From Cupriavidus necator A5-1 (GTDB taxonomy: Bacteria > Pseudomonadota > Gammaproteobacteria > Burkholderiales > Burkholderiaceae): 64,000 bases of DNA. The notes under the pieces were generated by a model. It made no database searches, had not been told where the DNA came from, and worked only from the letters and a program-made list of their open reading frames with translations. Location: the NCBI RefSeq assembly GCF_000744095.1, contig NZ_JQLI01000001.1, forward strand, positions 4,030,001 through 4,094,000, in the 5' to 3' direction. This document shows, piece after piece, positions 52,831-61,784 of this stretch (its first letter is position 1; every line of letters starts with the position of its first letter). A program made the position numbers and the translations under genes.

Positions 52831-53508
52831 TCACTGCAGGAAGAACTCGATCGCCTCCTCGACGACCGGCGGATGGATGACGTGCAGGCCATCGAACTCG
52901 ACGTAGCGCACGTCGTAGCCGGCGGCCTTCAGCTTGGCCGCGTTGGCGCGGCCGCTGGTGGCGATTGGCAGTTGCTCGTCGGCCAGCCCGTGCGCCACGA
53001 ACACCCGGGGCGTGCCCTCCTGCATGAACACCGACATGAAGCCGCCGGAGAACGCCATCACATGGCTGGCGATATCGCCGTTGGTGATGCCAAGCGAGAG
53101 CGCGTAGCTCGCGCCGTCGGAGAAGCCGGCAAAGCCCAGCCGCCGCGGGTCGATCCGGTAGCGCGAGGTCACCTCCGTCAGCGCCTGGTGCAGCCGCTCC
53201 AGGTCGGGGCCGCAGCCGCCGATCACGATGTCCCAGGTCGGGAACAGCGAATGCGGCGCCAGCACCAGGAAGCCGTGGCGCTGCGCATGTGGCTCCAGGT
53301 GGGGCAGGACCTTTTCCGGGAAGCCGCCGGCGCCATGGAACATCACCAGCAGCGGCACTGGCGCGGCGGGGTCGAGGCCATCCGGGACGAACAGCACGGC
53401 ATCGCGCGCGCCGGCCACGCCCAGGGGGTGGCGCCCGGGTGGCAGCGGCGCTTGGCGCGGTTCGGCAGGGGTAAAGGACAGGCGACCAAACAGCGAGGGA
53501 TCGAGCAT
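52831..53508 (-). CDS. Alpha/beta hydrolase (phospholipase/carboxylesterase-like)
   Basis: 225 residues. The oxyanion region LLVMFHGAGGFPEKV, nucleophile elbow GFAGFSDGASYAL, Asp in AHGLADEQLPI and His in FDGLHVIHPPV form a complete triad. Related to esterase/PHB-depolymerase-like hydrolases without a signal peptide, so cytoplasmic. It precedes the AAA ATPase gene by 36 bp. A palindromic AT-rich site lies 25 bp before its ATG. Confidence 0.83.
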   Translation of the reverse strand: MLDPSLFGRLSFTPAEPRQAPLPPGRHPLGVAGARDAVLFVPDGLDPAAPVPLLVMFHGAGGFPEKVLPHLEPHAQRHGFLVLAPHSLFPTWDIVIGGCGPDLERLHQALTEVTSRYRIDPRRLGFAGFSDGASYALSLGITNGDIASHVMAFSGGFMSVFMQEGTPRVFVAHGLADEQLPIATSGRANAAKLKAAGYDVRYVEFDGLHVIHPPVVEEAIEFFLQ

Positions 53509-53532
53509 GGCTGGTGTCAGTGCATTTTGATA

Positions 53533-53553
53533 TTTTGTATATTACATACAAAA
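53533..53553. promoter_or_regulatory. AT-rich palindrome TTTTGTAT-ATTAC-ATACAAAA
   Basis: Perfect 8-bp arms with a 5-base spacer, 25-45 bp before the hydrolase ATG. In a 66% GC region this stands out. The TTGTAT/ATACAA halves resemble GntR- or TetR-type operators. No such regulator is adjacent, so the binding protein is unknown. Confidence 0.45.
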
Positions 53554-53688
53554 CCACGCCACAGCCACATCATGTCGTGATAGACCCTCTCAGGCGCCGA
53601 TTGCGTAACACGTAGGAAGCTTTTGCAATCGGCCGGCCAGTTCCGTAGGGCCAGGCCCTGGCCATTGGATAGCCGCGCAGGCGGGGAC

Positions 53689-54438
53689 TTACATGGCGGT
53701 CTTGCCACCGTTGACGCCGAGAATCTGACCCGAGATATACCTGGACCGATCAGACGCCAGGAAGACAATGGCGTCGGCGACCTCTTCCGCGGTGCCGATG
53801 CGACCGGCGGGGATGGTCGCGGCAACAGCCGCGATCCGCTCGGCGCCTCCCGCAATGCGCTCCAGCATGCCCGTGTCGATGGGGCCGGGTGCGACAGCAT
53901 TCACTCGTACGTTGGACTTGCTTGCCTCAAGGGCCGCCGCCTTGGTCAGGCCCTCGATCGCGTGCTTGCTCGCGACATACATCGGATTCTGCGCATTGCC
54001 GCGGCTTCCCATGGTGGAGGAAAGGTTCACGACAACACCCTGCTCCTGCGCCAGCATCACGCGCAACTCGTGCTTCATGCTGAGGAACGTCCCCAGGACG
54101 TTGGCGTCGAAGGTCGCCGAATAGGATTCAACAGTCTGGTCGACAATCGACCCGCCCGTTCCTTCCGTGCCGGCACTGTTCACTGCAACATCGAGCCGTC
54201 CAAAGCGCGAAACGGTACGCTCGACGAGTTCGCGGACTTGCTCCTCGTTACTTACGTCGGCTGCCACAAACTCGGCCTCGGCGCCCATTTCGCGGAGTTC
54301 CGCAACGAGCGCGGCGCCGGCAGTAACATTACGGCCGGAGCAGACCATCTGGGCGCCCTCGCGACCGAATGCGAGCGCGGTTGCGCGGCCAATCCCGGAG
54401 GTAGCTCCGGTAACAAGAACGACGGTGCGAGTCATCAT
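53689..54438 (-). CDS. Short-chain dehydrogenase/reductase
   Basis: 249-residue classical SDR. Cofactor motif LVTGATSGIGRATALAF, NSAG (VAVNSAGTEG), catalytic Ser in NLSSTMGS and YxxxK in YVASKHAIEGL, and a C-terminal SGQILGVNGGKTAM. Likely oxidises a hydroxy compound or reduces a keto compound in the catabolic island. Either of two adjacent ATGs (54438, 54435) can start. The upstream regulator gene ends 16 bp away on the same strand. Confidence 0.92.
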   Translation of the reverse strand: MMTRTVVLVTGATSGIGRATALAFGREGAQMVCSGRNVTAGAALVAELREMGAEAEFVAADVSNEEQVRELVERTVSRFGRLDVAVNSAGTEGTGGSIVDQTVESYSATFDANVLGTFLSMKHELRVMLAQEQGVVVNLSSTMGSRGNAQNPMYVASKHAIEGLTKAAALEASKSNVRVNAVAPGPIDTGMLERIAGGAERIAAVAATIPAGRIGTAEEVADAIVFLASDRSRYISGQILGVNGGKTAM

Positions 54439-54454
54439 GTATTCCTCATTTATC

Positions 54455-55519
54455 TCAAGACAGAACTAGGGGATCGGATTGATTCAACCTGGGGTCCGTC
54501 AAGGGTGAGTCCCTGGCTCCCCGCTTGCGCCAGTCCGTGACACTGCAACCAAACGCGGCGTGGAACCAATGGCAGAAACTGCTCTGCGCCGAAAAACCCA
54601 GCAGCCCGGCGACCTCGCCCACCGGCAGGTCGCTCTCTTGCAGGTGACGCATCGCCAGTTCCGAGCGCACCTGGTTGAGCAGGGCTGAGAATGTCAGCCC
54701 TTCGGCGCTGAGGTAGCGGTGCAGCGTGCGGCGATCGACGCGCAGGAGATGCGCCACCTGCTGGGTCGTGCAGCGCCCGCCTGGGAGCAAGGCCAGGATC
54801 AGTTCCCGGCACGATTCGCGCACGCCTTCGTCACGGTGCCGCAGCGCAGCCTCCAGGTAGTCCCTCGCAAAGCGCGCCGCGCCCGGATTGTCGGGCGTAC
54901 GCGCAATCTGCAGGTCCGCCGCCGCGCAGACCAGGCCGTTGAATGGCTGGTTGAACGTCGGGCTGCGGCCGAAGAAGGCGCGATGCGCCGACGCGTCGCC
55001 CGGCGGGCGGTGCGAAAAGCAAACCTGCTGCGGCCGCCACTGGGGACCGATCAGTTCGCGCAGGATGCGGAACTTCACACCGACCGCCAGTTCCATTGCC
55101 TGCCGCATGGCCACGCCGGGACTGGGTAGAAGCTCTTCGCGGATGATCACGGCCGGCCCGGTGTCCTCGATGCGAGTAATCAGCGTGGCGCTAAGCAGTT
55201 TCAGGTAGCGGCACAAGGTATCCAGCGCCTGCCGTGGGGTAGGCTCTTCCTTCAGCACCAGGCTGATGGGACCCAGGTCAGAGAAGCTGCGCCGCGCAGC
55301 CAGCCGCAGGGCAAGATCTTCCACGCCGGTGGCGCGCGCGGTGACTTCAAGCAGTTCACGCACCGCATGGCTTGGAATGAGTGTTTCAGGGTTTTCGAGC
55401 AGCCGCGCCGAAAGCCCCACGCCTCGCAGGAAGGCGTAGGGATCGCGCCCAAGCGACTCCACCAGTTCGATGTAGCCGTTCAGGCTGGCGCTACGGATAA
55501 GCTTACCGACGTGCTGCAT
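54455..55519 (-). CDS. AraC-family transcriptional regulator (OruR-like)
   Basis: 354 residues. An N-terminal arabinose-binding-like sensory domain (residues 15-200, including LRLAARRSFSDLGPISLVLK) and a C-terminal AraC double helix-turn-helix (QQVAHLLRVDRRTLHRYLSA, VGEVAGLLGFSAQSSFCHWF). Probably controls the neighbouring catabolic genes in response to their substrate. It precedes the SDR gene by 16 bp. Confidence 0.9.
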   Translation of the reverse strand: MQHVGKLIRSASLNGYIELVESLGRDPYAFLRGVGLSARLLENPETLIPSHAVRELLEVTARATGVEDLALRLAARRSFSDLGPISLVLKEEPTPRQALDTLCRYLKLLSATLITRIEDTGPAVIIREELLPSPGVAMRQAMELAVGVKFRILRELIGPQWRPQQVCFSHRPPGDASAHRAFFGRSPTFNQPFNGLVCAAADLQIARTPDNPGAARFARDYLEAALRHRDEGVRESCRELILALLPGGRCTTQQVAHLLRVDRRTLHRYLSAEGLTFSALLNQVRSELAMRHLQESDLPVGEVAGLLGFSAQSSFCHWFHAAFGCSVTDWRKRGARDSPLTDPRLNQSDPLVLS

Positions 55520-55599
55520 AGCTTCCGCGCCTGCCTCGGAGCCCCATGACGACTGGCCGCGAATGCGAGGAACGGTGCGCGGTCACGCACACCAGCAGG

Positions 55600-56535
55600 T
55601 CAGAACGCGACCGCATGCTTTCCTTTCAGTTGCAGCATGTCGCGCGTTTCGTCGGGCGTTGCCACTTCCAGGTTCAGCGATCTCAGGATCGAGACAATGC
55701 GCTGCACTTGCCCGGCGTTGCTCGTTGCGAGCCGGCCCGGCCCATCCCAGAGGGAATCCTCGAGCCCCACCCGGACATTTCCGCCCATCGACGCGGCCAT
55801 GGTGGCAAGCGGAAACTGGCTGCGGCCGGCGCCGAGCACGGACCAGTAGTAGTCCTTGCCGAAGAGCCGTTCCGCCGTCCTGCGCATATGCATGACGTCG
55901 TCGGGGTGGGAGCCGATTCCGCCCAGCAGGCCAAAGACCGACTGAATGAAGAATGGTGGCTTGAGGATGCCGCGGTCGACGAAATGCGCCGCCGTGTAGA
56001 GATGGCTGGTGTCATAGCACTCGATTTCGAACCGGGTGCCATTGTCTGCGCAGGATTCAAGGATGTAGCGGATTTCCTTGAAGGTATTGCGGAACACCCG
56101 GTCTTCCGAACCTTCCAGGTAAGGGCGCTCCCAGTCGTACTTGAATTCCTTGTGCCGGCCAAGCATCGGATACAGGCCGAAGTTCATCGAACCCATATTC
56201 AGCGAAGCCACTTCTGGCTTGAGCTGCAACGCGGGCTGCAGCCGCTCTTCCACCAGCATGTTTGGCGCGCCGCCGGTGGTGAGATTGATCACCACATCGG
56301 AGCGCTCGGCAATGGTCGGAAGAAAGGCCCGGAACAGTGCCGGGTCCTGCGACGGCTGGCCGTTCTCAGGCTTGCGCGCATGCAGATGGACGATCGAGGC
56401 GCCTGCTTCGGCGGCCGCGATCGCCTCCCGGGCGATCTCATCCGCGGTAATCGGGAGGTAAGGCGACATGGTCGGCGTGTGAATGCCGCCGGTCACGGCG
56501 CAGGTCACGATGACCTTGCTTTGGGGTGCTGCCAT
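55600..56535 (-). CDS. BKACE-family beta-keto acid cleavage enzyme
   Basis: 311 residues of the zinc TIM-barrel family founded by 3-keto-5-aminohexanoate cleavage enzyme, which reacts a beta-keto acid with acetyl-CoA to give acetoacetate and a new CoA ester. Zinc His pair in IVHLHARKPENGQPSQDP, INLTTGG, and GNVRVGLEDSLW with the metal Glu. The actual keto acid cannot be assigned. ATG 56535 gives MAAPQSKVIVTCAVTGG. The Bug receptor gene ends 16 bp upstream, so the two are probably one unit. Confidence 0.9.
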   Translation of the reverse strand: MAAPQSKVIVTCAVTGGIHTPTMSPYLPITADEIAREAIAAAEAGASIVHLHARKPENGQPSQDPALFRAFLPTIAERSDVVINLTTGGAPNMLVEERLQPALQLKPEVASLNMGSMNFGLYPMLGRHKEFKYDWERPYLEGSEDRVFRNTFKEIRYILESCADNGTRFEIECYDTSHLYTAAHFVDRGILKPPFFIQSVFGLLGGIGSHPDDVMHMRRTAERLFGKDYYWSVLGAGRSQFPLATMAASMGGNVRVGLEDSLWDGPGRLATSNAGQVQRIVSILRSLNLEVATPDETRDMLQLKGKHAVAF

Positions 56536-56551
56536 GACTGATGTCTCCGTT

Positions 56552-57544
56552 TCATTCAGGCTTGAAGTTGATCGAGCGCAGTAGCTTGCCCTGGCGTTCG
56601 TGGGATTCACGCACGTCCGCGGCAAGCTCTTCGCTGGTAGCCGGCGAACCGACCTCCATACCCAGCTCTTCGACCTTCTTCCGCACCTCGGGCGATTGCG
56701 TCGCCTTGAGCGCGGCGTCGCGCATCTTCGCCACCACGGCTGGCGGCACGCCTTGCGCTGACCAGAGCCCCATCCAGCTGACTTCCTTCAGGTCGGGGAA
56801 TCCCAGTTCGGCGAAGGTCGGCACATCAGGGAGCGCGGGGACCCGCTTGGGGTAGGCAATGGCAAAGGCCCGGAGCTTCCCCGACTTGATGAACGGAAGC
56901 GAAGTTGCCGGGCCGTCGAACATCAGCGGAACGTGCCCGCCCATGACGTCTTGCAACGCAGGCGGCGACCCCTTGTAGCTCACGTTCCCCGCCGTCAGTC
57001 CGGCAAGGCGATTGAACTGCACGGCGATGGTCTGGCTACGCATGCCAGGACCGAAATTCGCATAGTCGACCTTGCCAGGGTTCGCCTTGACATAGGTGAT
57101 CAGTTCGCCGAGGTTCTTCGCGGGCAGGCCGGGATTGCCGACCAGTACCAGGCCCTGCCGGCTAAGCTGTGCAATCGGAACGATTTCCTTGAACGGGTCG
57201 TAGGACACCTGCATGGTGTGGGGCACTTCCGCGGCAATGCCCTTTTGAATCAGCAGGAATGTGTAGCCGTCCCGCGGCGCGGACAGCAGGCCATGAACGC
57301 CAATCGTTCCCGCTGCGCCGGCCTTGTTCTCCACGATCACAGGCTGTCCGAGCGGGCGTTGCAGCTCATGCGCAAAGAGGCGCGCCAGGATATCGGCCGT
57401 TCCACCCGGCGGGGCGCCAACGATGATCCGCACGGGCTTGGTCGGCCACTCGGCGGCATTCGCCGCTGGCGTGGCCGACAGCAGTGGAGCAAAGGCAATC
57501 GTGAGCGCCAGGGTCTGGCGCGCAATCGAGGGGGCGCGTTTCAT
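56552..57544 (-). CDS. Bug-type (TctC) periplasmic solute-binding receptor
   Basis: 330 residues. Signal peptide with MKRAPSIARQTLALTIAFAP and cleavage near ANA-AEW. The Bug signature is intact: WPTKPVRIIVGAPPGGTADI, PVIVENKAGAAGTIG, DYANFGPGM and DVPTFAELGFPD. Bug proteins capture carboxylated solutes; no TctA/TctB membrane genes are seen here. A GAAAGGAA ribosome binding site precedes the ATG. The gene is divergent from the second BKACE gene. Confidence 0.94.
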   Translation of the reverse strand: MKRAPSIARQTLALTIAFAPLLSATPAANAAEWPTKPVRIIVGAPPGGTADILARLFAHELQRPLGQPVIVENKAGAAGTIGVHGLLSAPRDGYTFLLIQKGIAAEVPHTMQVSYDPFKEIVPIAQLSRQGLVLVGNPGLPAKNLGELITYVKANPGKVDYANFGPGMRSQTIAVQFNRLAGLTAGNVSYKGSPPALQDVMGGHVPLMFDGPATSLPFIKSGKLRAFAIAYPKRVPALPDVPTFAELGFPDLKEVSWMGLWSAQGVPPAVVAKMRDAALKATQSPEVRKKVEELGMEVGSPATSEELAADVRESHERQGKLLRSINFKPE

Positions 57545-57805
57545 CGAAATTCCTTTCGTGGTGCCAACTGCGTGGCGACTGAGTACCGATTCTGTGGGGT
57601 CGCTCCGCCAGGCGCTTTGCATTGCACGACAGAGTCTTTGCAGATCGCGCCACCGAACGCGCCGCCCGGCAGCTGTCCCAAATAAGCAAATTAATGTCCC
57701 CGATAAGCAAGCGGGGGTTGAGGGTGCCCGGGATACTCGGGGGACCGGATCGAAGCCGGATGACTCCTGCTGAACCGACCTCAACCTCTCTCCCGGAGAC
57801 CCAAC

Positions 57806-58864
57806 ATGAACTTTCTCGACGGCCACCTCTTCCCCGAAAACCAGCCGCCCCTGATCATCACGGCCGCGCCCTATGCGCCTGGCTGGTTGCCTGGCGACTT
57901 TCCCGATGACATCCCGGTCACGATGGAAGACCAGATCCAGAAGGCGGTGGACTGCTACAACGCCGGTGCCACGGTGCTGCACCTGCATGTGCGCGAACTC
58001 GATGGCCGGGGCAGCAAGCGCCTGTCCAAGTTCAATGAACTGGTTGCCGGCGTGCGCAAGGCGGTGCCTGAGATGATCATCCAGGTCGGCGGTTCGATCT
58101 CCTTCGCCCCTGAGAACGAAGGCCAGGCCGCCAAGTGGCTGTCTGACGATACCCGCCACATGCTGGCCGATCTCGAACCCACGCCGGACCAGGTCACGGT
58201 GACCGTCAACACCTCGCAGATGAACGTCACCGATCAGGCCGAAGATGCGGATTTCAGGGGCACGTCGCGCGCCAACCCAGCGATCTTCGACGCCTACAAG
58301 GAAATGACGGTGCCTGCACAGCCGGGCTGGGTGGAGGAGCACGTCCGCCGCCTGACTGCCAAGGGCATCCAGAGTGCATTCCAGTGCTACAACCTCAACA
58401 GCTTCGAGTCGGTGGAGCGGCTGATGCGCCGCGGCTTCTACAAGGGCCCGCTGGTGATGAACTGGGTGGCCATCGCCGGCGGCATGGATACCCCCAGTGT
58501 CTACAGCCTCGCCAACTTCATTCGCGCCGTGCCTGACGGCGCCGTGGTCACGGTGGAAAGCAACGTACGCAACGTGCTGCCGGTCAACATGATGGGCATT
58601 GCCGCGGGCCTGCACGTGCGCTGCGGCATCGAGGACTGCCTGTGGAACCAGTCGCGCACCGAGAAGATGAGCACGGTGAAACAGATCGAACAACTGGTGC
58701 GGATCTCGCACGAGTTCGGCCGCGAGATCGCCACCGCGAAACAGGCGCGCGAGATCTCGAAGATCGGCGTGTTCTATGACACGGTGGAGGAATCCCTGCA
58801 GGCGAACGGTTTCGCCCCCAATCGCAACGGGGGCAACCAAGGCTTCCTGCACAAGACGTTCTGA
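57806..58864 (+). CDS. BKACE-family beta-keto acid cleavage enzyme (second)
   Basis: 352 residues, a different subgroup from the enzyme at 55600. Zinc His pair in TVLHLHVRELDGRGS, QVGGSISF, and LHVRCGIEDCLW with the metal Glu. It has a longer N-terminus (FPENQPPLIITAAPYAPGW) and about 40 more residues in all. Divergently transcribed from the Bug receptor across 261 bp. Two distinct BKACEs suggest either two substrates or two steps of one pathway. An AGGAG-type ribosome binding site (CCCGGAGACCC) precedes the ATG. Confidence 0.88.
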   Translation: MNFLDGHLFPENQPPLIITAAPYAPGWLPGDFPDDIPVTMEDQIQKAVDCYNAGATVLHLHVRELDGRGSKRLSKFNELVAGVRKAVPEMIIQVGGSISFAPENEGQAAKWLSDDTRHMLADLEPTPDQVTVTVNTSQMNVTDQAEDADFRGTSRANPAIFDAYKEMTVPAQPGWVEEHVRRLTAKGIQSAFQCYNLNSFESVERLMRRGFYKGPLVMNWVAIAGGMDTPSVYSLANFIRAVPDGAVVTVESNVRNVLPVNMMGIAAGLHVRCGIEDCLWNQSRTEKMSTVKQIEQLVRISHEFGREIATAKQAREISKIGVFYDTVEESLQANGFAPNRNGGNQGFLHKTF

Positions 58865-58935
58865 GCGCGGATCAGCGGCAACTGACGTCGTCGGCTTGCC
58901 GGGGGAGAGGCCGGACGGTGGCGCATGTGTGCAGT

Positions 58936-58998
58936 GGGCGGCGGGCGGCGGGCGGCGGGCGGCGGGCGGCGGGCGGCGGGCGGCGGGCGGCGGGCGGC
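58936..58998. repeat. Heptanucleotide tandem repeat (GGGCGGC)x9
   Basis: Nine perfect copies of a 7-bp unit followed by a degenerate CGG run, 72 bp after the BKACE stop and about 155 bp before the AraC-type gene. It is a simple-sequence repeat likely to vary in copy number by slippage. Confidence 0.9.
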
Positions 58999-59152
58999 GG
59001 CGGCGGGCTGAGTGTGGGCGCCTCCGGCCGCACCTTGCGATAGGTGTTTACTCCAACTTCTATATAGGAGTCTTGACACAGCGTGGTGCTGAAAATACCT
59101 TCATCGTCAGCAACGCCGCGTCGCCGACCGGCGACGATTCGCCTGAGATCCC

Positions 59153-60154
59153 ATGAGCACCCTGATTCGCAGCGCCCTCCTGGTCAAGTTCTCCGAGATT
59201 GCCCGGACCCTGGGTGTCGACCCGGAGCGCATGATCCACCACGTCGGGGCCGACCGGTCCTGTATACGTTCGCCGGACTTGCATGTCCCGGAAGCCTGGC
59301 TGGCCAAGGTGCTGGATTCCACCGAGCAGGCCTCCAGTTGCGCTTCAGTGGGCCTGCTGATGGCAGAAGCGTGGCGGCTGTCTGACTTCGGCCCCGTCAG
59401 CCTGCTGCTACAGCACCAGCCGACGCTGCGTCATGCGCTGGGGCAGGTGGAGACCTATCGTCACCTGCTGAGCGAGTCCGTTTCCATCCACGTCGAGGAA
59501 GCCGACGATATCGCCATCGTCCATCAGCAGTTGATTACGGAGAGACCCGAGCCGGGAAGGCAGCCTGTTGAGCTTTCGGTCGGCGCGCTGCTGTGCCTGA
59601 TGAAATCGATGCTTGGAGGACGGTGGAAGCCGCGCAGCGTACATTTCTCGCATGCCGCGCCCGCAAGCCTTCATATCCATCATCGGCTGTTCGGCACCAG
59701 GGTCGACTTTGGCTGCGACTTTGACGGCATCATATTGGACCGGCAGGACCTTGATCGGCCCAATCCGCTGGGCGACGTGAACCTGTCCCGCTACGCCAAG
59801 GAGTTCCTTGACCAGAATTCGCGTGGCAGGCAGGCTTCCGTGGCGTCCAACGTCCGTCGCGCGGTCCACATGCTGTTGCCGCGCGGCCGAAGCGGCATCG
59901 ACCAGGTGGGCGACAAGCTCGGCATGAGCGCCCGCACGCTGCAACGACGGCTCGAGCAGGAAGGCGAAGAGTTTTCCTCCCTGGTGAATGAGGTCCGACG
60001 CGGCCTGGCCAGCCGCTACCTTGGCGACCGTCGATATCCCGTGTCCCAGGTCGCGATACTGGTCGGGTTCTCCGAGGTAAGCACCTTCTCTCGCTGGTTC
60101 AGCGCGCAATTCGGCAAGTCGCCGACGCGCTGGCGCGGCGAACTGCTTATGTGA
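59153..60154 (+). CDS. AraC-family transcriptional regulator (OruR-like), second
   Basis: 333 residues. An N-terminal arabinose-binding-like domain (SCASVGLLMAEAWRLSDFGP) and C-terminal AraC helix-turn-helix pair (VGDKLGMSARTLQRRLEQEG, VSQVAILVGFSEVSTFSRWF). Domain order and length match the regulator at 54455 but the sequences are clearly different. It stands alone on the plus strand behind the heptamer repeat, so repeat length might influence its expression. Confidence 0.9.
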   Translation: MSTLIRSALLVKFSEIARTLGVDPERMIHHVGADRSCIRSPDLHVPEAWLAKVLDSTEQASSCASVGLLMAEAWRLSDFGPVSLLLQHQPTLRHALGQVETYRHLLSESVSIHVEEADDIAIVHQQLITERPEPGRQPVELSVGALLCLMKSMLGGRWKPRSVHFSHAAPASLHIHHRLFGTRVDFGCDFDGIILDRQDLDRPNPLGDVNLSRYAKEFLDQNSRGRQASVASNVRRAVHMLLPRGRSGIDQVGDKLGMSARTLQRRLEQEGEEFSSLVNEVRRGLASRYLGDRRYPVSQVAILVGFSEVSTFSRWFSAQFGKSPTRWRGELLM

Positions 60155-60238
60155 GCAGGCTGGCCATGCCACTACCGTGGACCGCCTGACAACCGGTCCG
60201 CATCGATACCCTCGGCCCGACATCACTCCTGATTACGC

Positions 60239-60649
60239 GTGCCTGGCGCAATTGGCCAAGTCATCATGGCCGCCACAGACAAGCGTGGTGTCGACGTCAT
60301 CATGGACACCATCGGCGGCACGGCATTCGAGGACCACATCAAGAGCCTCGCGGTAAAGGGGCGCCTGGTCAATCTCGCGCGACTGGGCGGGGCAAGCACC
60401 GCGCTGGTCGATATCAACCTGTTGTGGCTGAATCGCCTGAAGCTGATCGGGGCGAGGTTCCGCACGCGCCGCGAGCAGGAACGCCTCGATTGCATCCAGG
60501 CGTGCGCACGCGACCTGCTTCCATTCTTCCGCGAAGGCAAGCTTCGGCTCCCGATCGACCGCACCTTCCCGATGGATGCGATCGCCGACGCCTACGCGTA
60601 CATCGCGAGCAGCCAGCACATGGGCAAGATCGTGCTCGTTGCCGACTAA
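60239..60649 (+). pseudogene. Zinc-type alcohol dehydrogenase/quinone oxidoreductase, C-terminal fragment
   Basis: 136 residues matching only the last part of an NADPH:quinone oxidoreductase of the MDR family: GVDVIMDTIGGTAFEDHIKS, GRLVNLARLGG, and LPIDRTFPMDAIADAYAYIA with an end KIVLVAD. The catalytic and dinucleotide-binding halves (about 190 residues) are missing, and only a GTG could start it. A gene remnant. Confidence 0.75.
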
Positions 60650-60822
60650 GTGCTGGGCTCGCTCAGCTGAAGCGTTGCCATTTTCAGTGGTCTTGGCGCG
60701 ACTCGCCAAATTGTGGCGCGATGGGTCAAGCGCGCGGTGACGCGAGTGCCGACAATCGAATCCAGGCTATCTGCTACCGGCCGGCGGGCCTGTCAACCTC
60801 ACACGCCAAAGGAAGAGTCGTT

Positions 60823-61665
60823 ATGCAAGTCAATCCCCTTACATGCTCGATTGGTGCCGAACTGTCGGGCGTGAATCTCGCCGACGTGGCGCGGGACGAT
60901 ACGCTGTATGCGGAAATCAAGGCACTGCTGTTGAAGCACCGGGTGCTGTTCTTCCGCGACCAGGACATCACGCGCGCCGACCATGTTGCATTCGCCAGGC
61001 GCTTCGGTGAGTTGGAAGACCACCCTGTCAACAATACGGTGCCGGGGTACCCGGGACTGATCGAGATCTACAAGAGCGACAAGCGGGATCACTTCGAGAA
61101 TACCTACCACACCGATGCGTCGTGGCGCGCGAGCCCGCCCAAGGGCGCGGTGCTGCGCTGCATTTCGTGCCCGGACGTGGGTGGCGACACCATCTGGGTG
61201 AACATGGTCGAGGCATACAAGAACCTGCCGGAAGAGATCAAGCAGAAGATTGCAGGCCTGCGTGCCAAGCATGGGATCGAGCATTCGTTCGGCGCGATCA
61301 TGACCACGGAGGAGCGTGAGGAACTGGTGCGCAAGAATCCCCTGGTCGACCACCCGGTGGTCAGGATGCACCCGGAGACAGGAGAAAAGATCCTGTATGT
61401 GGGACCGTTCTCGACGCACTTCATCAACTACCACACCCCGGAGAACGTGCGCGTCGGCCAGGACAAGACGCCGGGCGCGAGCCTGCTGCTGAACTACCTG
61501 ATCAGCCAAGCGGCGATTCCGGAGTACCAGGTGCGCTTCCGCTGGAAGCCGAACAGCGTGGCGATCTGGGACAACGTGGCGACACAGCACTACGCGGTGA
61601 GCGACTACTGGCCGGCGCCGCGCAGGATGGAGCGCGCCACGATCAAGGGCGATCGCCCGTTCTGA
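60823..61665 (+). CDS. TauD/TfdA-family 2-oxoglutarate dioxygenase
   Basis: 280 residues. Iron ligands: HxD in YHTDASWRASPPKGAVL and distal His in NVATQHYAVSDYW; the 2-oxoglutarate Arg is in RRMERATIKGD. The start segment MQVNPLTCSIGAELSGVNLA is typical of the TauD group. TauD-type enzymes split sulfonates, herbicides or similar compounds by hydroxylation; the substrate is open. An AAAGGAAGAG ribosome binding site supports ATG 60823. It likely opens a short operon with the hydrolase 119 bp downstream. Confidence 0.92.
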   Translation: MQVNPLTCSIGAELSGVNLADVARDDTLYAEIKALLLKHRVLFFRDQDITRADHVAFARRFGELEDHPVNNTVPGYPGLIEIYKSDKRDHFENTYHTDASWRASPPKGAVLRCISCPDVGGDTIWVNMVEAYKNLPEEIKQKIAGLRAKHGIEHSFGAIMTTEEREELVRKNPLVDHPVVRMHPETGEKILYVGPFSTHFINYHTPENVRVGQDKTPGASLLLNYLISQAAIPEYQVRFRWKPNSVAIWDNVATQHYAVSDYWPAPRRMERATIKGDRPF

Positions 61666-61784
61666 GGACGGTGCGCGCCCGGCATTGCATGGGCGCGACC
61701 GCATGACCACGAGACGCTGGCAACGTTATGCATCCCGCCGTCGCGCGGGGACGTCCACGTCTAACCTATGAGAGTTCGAACACC

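Noticed and set aside
58936..59010. CRISPR-like array
   Set aside because: The unit is 7 bp with no spacers, so it is a simple tandem repeat.
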